Shown: positions 61,814 through 64,000 of the stretch, in pieces
Numbering within the stretch: the stretch's first letter is position 1
Layout: each line of letters opens with the position of its first letter
Source: Paenibacillus paeoniae
GTDB lineage: Bacteria; Bacillota; Bacilli; Paenibacillales; Paenibacillaceae
Length of the DNA stretch: 64,000 nt
Assembly: GCF_003388735.1 (NCBI RefSeq)
Contig: NZ_QUBQ01000004.1
Span: 186,001-250,000 of the forward strand
Direction: 5' to 3'
Notes under the pieces: model-generated
What the model saw: the letters and a program-made list of their open reading frames with translations, nothing else
Database searches by the model: none
What the model was told of the DNA's origin: nothing
Program-made: the position numbers and the translations under genes

Positions 61814-62184
61814 AATATCTCCTTTGAGGGACACTTGTCTCTTCGGAATGTATAGATTTGCCTTCCCTTTATTATACCCCCGAAGACCGCTTGCAAGCTC
61901 TCTAAATCTACTTATTCAAAAAAAATTTTCGCCCCGCTTAACCGAGTTAATTCACTACTCTATCACAGCAATAAAGCCTTATTTTATGCGGCTTTCCCGT
62001 CTTTTAAATCGTTCGGATTTGAGTCGAAAAAACACCATATCTTTCTAATTCCTCCCAAATTGGTTTGTACTATGTTATTATTTATTTGCATTATTGCGCT
62101 AAAAAACTTAAAATAATACGAAATCGCGCTCTTAGACAGCAACAGGCATTAGGGTGAATCTGGCATATTTTTAGGAGGATTATT
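61814..62184. other. Divergent intergenic region, selO to ddh
   Basis: This 371-bp AT-rich gap has no supported coding frame. A weak hairpin AAAGCC/GGCTTT lies near 61975-61996. A possible rightward -35 TTGGTT (62061-62066) lacks a convincing -10. No known riboswitch fold was recognised. Confidence 0.4.
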
Positions 62185-63162
62185 ATGGGTAGAATCAAGA
62201 TCGGTATCGTAGGCTACGGCAACCTGGGCAAAGGGGTCGAAAAGGCCATCTCGCAAAATCCGGACATGGAGCTAGTCGCAGTATTCACGCGCCGGCAACC
62301 GGAACAATTGTCATCGAACGGCGTGACTTTCGAGCACGTATCGGCTGCTGAGCAATACAAGGGCAAAATCGACGTTATGATTCTATGCGGCGGATCGGCA
62401 ACGGACCTGCCAGAGCAGACTCCTGTCTTCGCCAGCATGTTCAATACGGTAGACAGCTTCGATACACACGCGAAAATCCCCGAATTCTTCGACGCAGTCA
62501 ACGCCGCAGCAACGCAAGGCGGCAACCTGAGCGTTATCTCTACAGGCTGGGACCCGGGCTTGTTCTCTCTTAACCGTCTGCTAGGCCAATCCATTCTTCC
62601 TGAAGGCACGGATTTCACATTCTGGGGCAAAGGCGTAAGCCAAGGCCACTCCGATGCTATTCGTCGCGTACCGGGCGTTAAAGCCGGTGTGCAATATACC
62701 GTTCCTGTCCAATCCGTGATCGAGCGCATTCGCAATGGCGAGACGCCTGAGCTTGAGACACGCGAGAAACATCTTCGTCAATGCTTCGTTGTTGCTGATG
62801 AGAATGCAGATCAAGAAGTCATTCGCGAGACGATCGTCTCCATGCCGAACTACTTCTCGGACTACGACACGACTGTAACATTCATTACCGAAGAACAACT
62901 GAAAGCTGAGCATCAAGGAATGCCGCATGGCGGATTTGTTATTCGCAGCGGTATCACTGGCGAAGGCACGAAGCAAATTATCGAATTCGGCTTGAAGCTG
63001 GAAAGCAACCCCGAGTTCACGGCAAGTGTACTCGTTGCTTATGCAAGAGCAGCTAACCGATACAGCAAAGAAGGCCAAAGCGGGGCGAAGACGGTATTCG
63101 ATATTCCGTTCGCTTATTTGTCGCCTAAATCCGGCGAAGAGCTTCGTCGCGATCTGCTGTAA
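62185..63162 (+). CDS. ddh: meso-Diaminopimelate D-dehydrogenase
   Basis: A 325-residue NADP-dependent enzyme that makes meso-diaminopimelate from tetrahydrodipicolinate in one step, for peptidoglycan and lysine. It has the NADP loop IGIVGYGNLGKGVE, the family blocks CGGSATDLPEQTPVFASMFN, STGWDPGLFSLNRLLG, GVSQGHSDAIRRVPGVK and the C-terminal HGGFVIRSG. TTAGGAGGATTATT precedes the ATG. It lies 68 bp before glutamate dehydrogenase in the same direction; both assimilate ammonium, which may explain the pairing. Confidence 0.95.
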   Translation: MGRIKIGIVGYGNLGKGVEKAISQNPDMELVAVFTRRQPEQLSSNGVTFEHVSAAEQYKGKIDVMILCGGSATDLPEQTPVFASMFNTVDSFDTHAKIPEFFDAVNAAATQGGNLSVISTGWDPGLFSLNRLLGQSILPEGTDFTFWGKGVSQGHSDAIRRVPGVKAGVQYTVPVQSVIERIRNGETPELETREKHLRQCFVVADENADQEVIRETIVSMPNYFSDYDTTVTFITEEQLKAEHQGMPHGGFVIRSGITGEGTKQIIEFGLKLESNPEFTASVLVAYARAANRYSKEGQSGAKTVFDIPFAYLSPKSGEELRRDLL

Positions 63163-63179
63163 TCCTCGGTGTCGAATAG

Positions 63180-64000
<821 letters not shown>

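Noticed and set aside
62041..62184. Lysine riboswitch before the meso-DAP dehydrogenase gene
   Set aside because: The leader is too short and none of the conserved L-box segments or a terminator were seen.

Overview
The window looks like chromosomal DNA of a spore-forming Bacillales member, most likely Paenibacillus or a close relative. The evidence is an alpha/beta-type small acid-soluble spore protein, a T-box leader in front of an arginyl-tRNA synthetase, a giant S-layer-anchored amylopullulanase, a YesM/YesN plus LplB/LplC-type sugar import cluster without its own ATPase, HxlR and MarR regulators, strong AGGAGG ribosome sites and many intrinsic terminators. No phage, intact insertion sequence, rRNA or tRNA gene was seen. 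The genus is inferred from gene content only.

Layout. 1-5.4 kb: a membrane protein cut by the left edge, a divergent quinone-reductase/MarR pair with palindromic operators, a GNAT enzyme, and a translationally coupled pair (PLP D-amino-acid aldolase/deaminase-like enzyme and aldonolactone oxidase-like flavoenzyme). 5.4-8.7 kb: T-box, argS and a Gly/Asn-rich duplicated protein. 8.8-15.7 kb: a two-component system with a cell-wall-binding lipoprotein, a luciferase-like flavin enzyme behind a palindromic operator, YitT, GreA and PhnA-like. 15.8-22.8 kb: an ECF sigma/anti-sigma pair with a candidate autoregulatory promoter, two small membrane proteins, and an Hsp70/J-TPR pair. 23-31.6 kb: M3 peptidase, transporter, a dioxygenase/esterase pair next to an XRE-cupin regulator, an HxlR/NAD(P)H oxidoreductase pair with a repeated AGTAC operator array, a spore protein and a DUF2332 gene. 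31.7-35.7 kb: pentapeptide protein, RlmA-type methyltransferase, nucleotidyltransferase and a double GNAT. 35.9-46 kb: a leftward sugar uptake and catabolism cluster (YesM, YesN, two permeases, binding lipoprotein, isomerase, Gfo/Idh dehydrogenase, MFS). 46-48.3 kb: a frameshifted P-loop gene, about twelve 51-bp tandem repeats and a small MITE-like unit. 48.3-55.5 kb: a 2411-residue amylopullulanase with three cre-like boxes. 55.8-64 kb: a phosphodiesterase-fold protein, a PyrH paralog behind a leader-peptide/terminator module, alkyltransferase-like protein, Nudix, a secreted Fn3 protein, SelO, meso-DAP dehydrogenase and an edge-cut glutamate dehydrogenase.

Themes. Several loci look like electrophile/quinone stress units (two flavodoxin-fold reductases with MarR or HxlR regulators, the LLM enzyme, and the MhqD/MhqO-like pair). 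Carbohydrate use is the second theme: the amylopullulanase would release maltodextrins at the surface, and the YesMN-regulated importer carries a cre-like box. The strongest candidates for something undescribed are the leader-peptide attenuator before the PyrH paralog (57.8-58.0 kb) and the 51-bp repeat array (47.3-47.9 kb).
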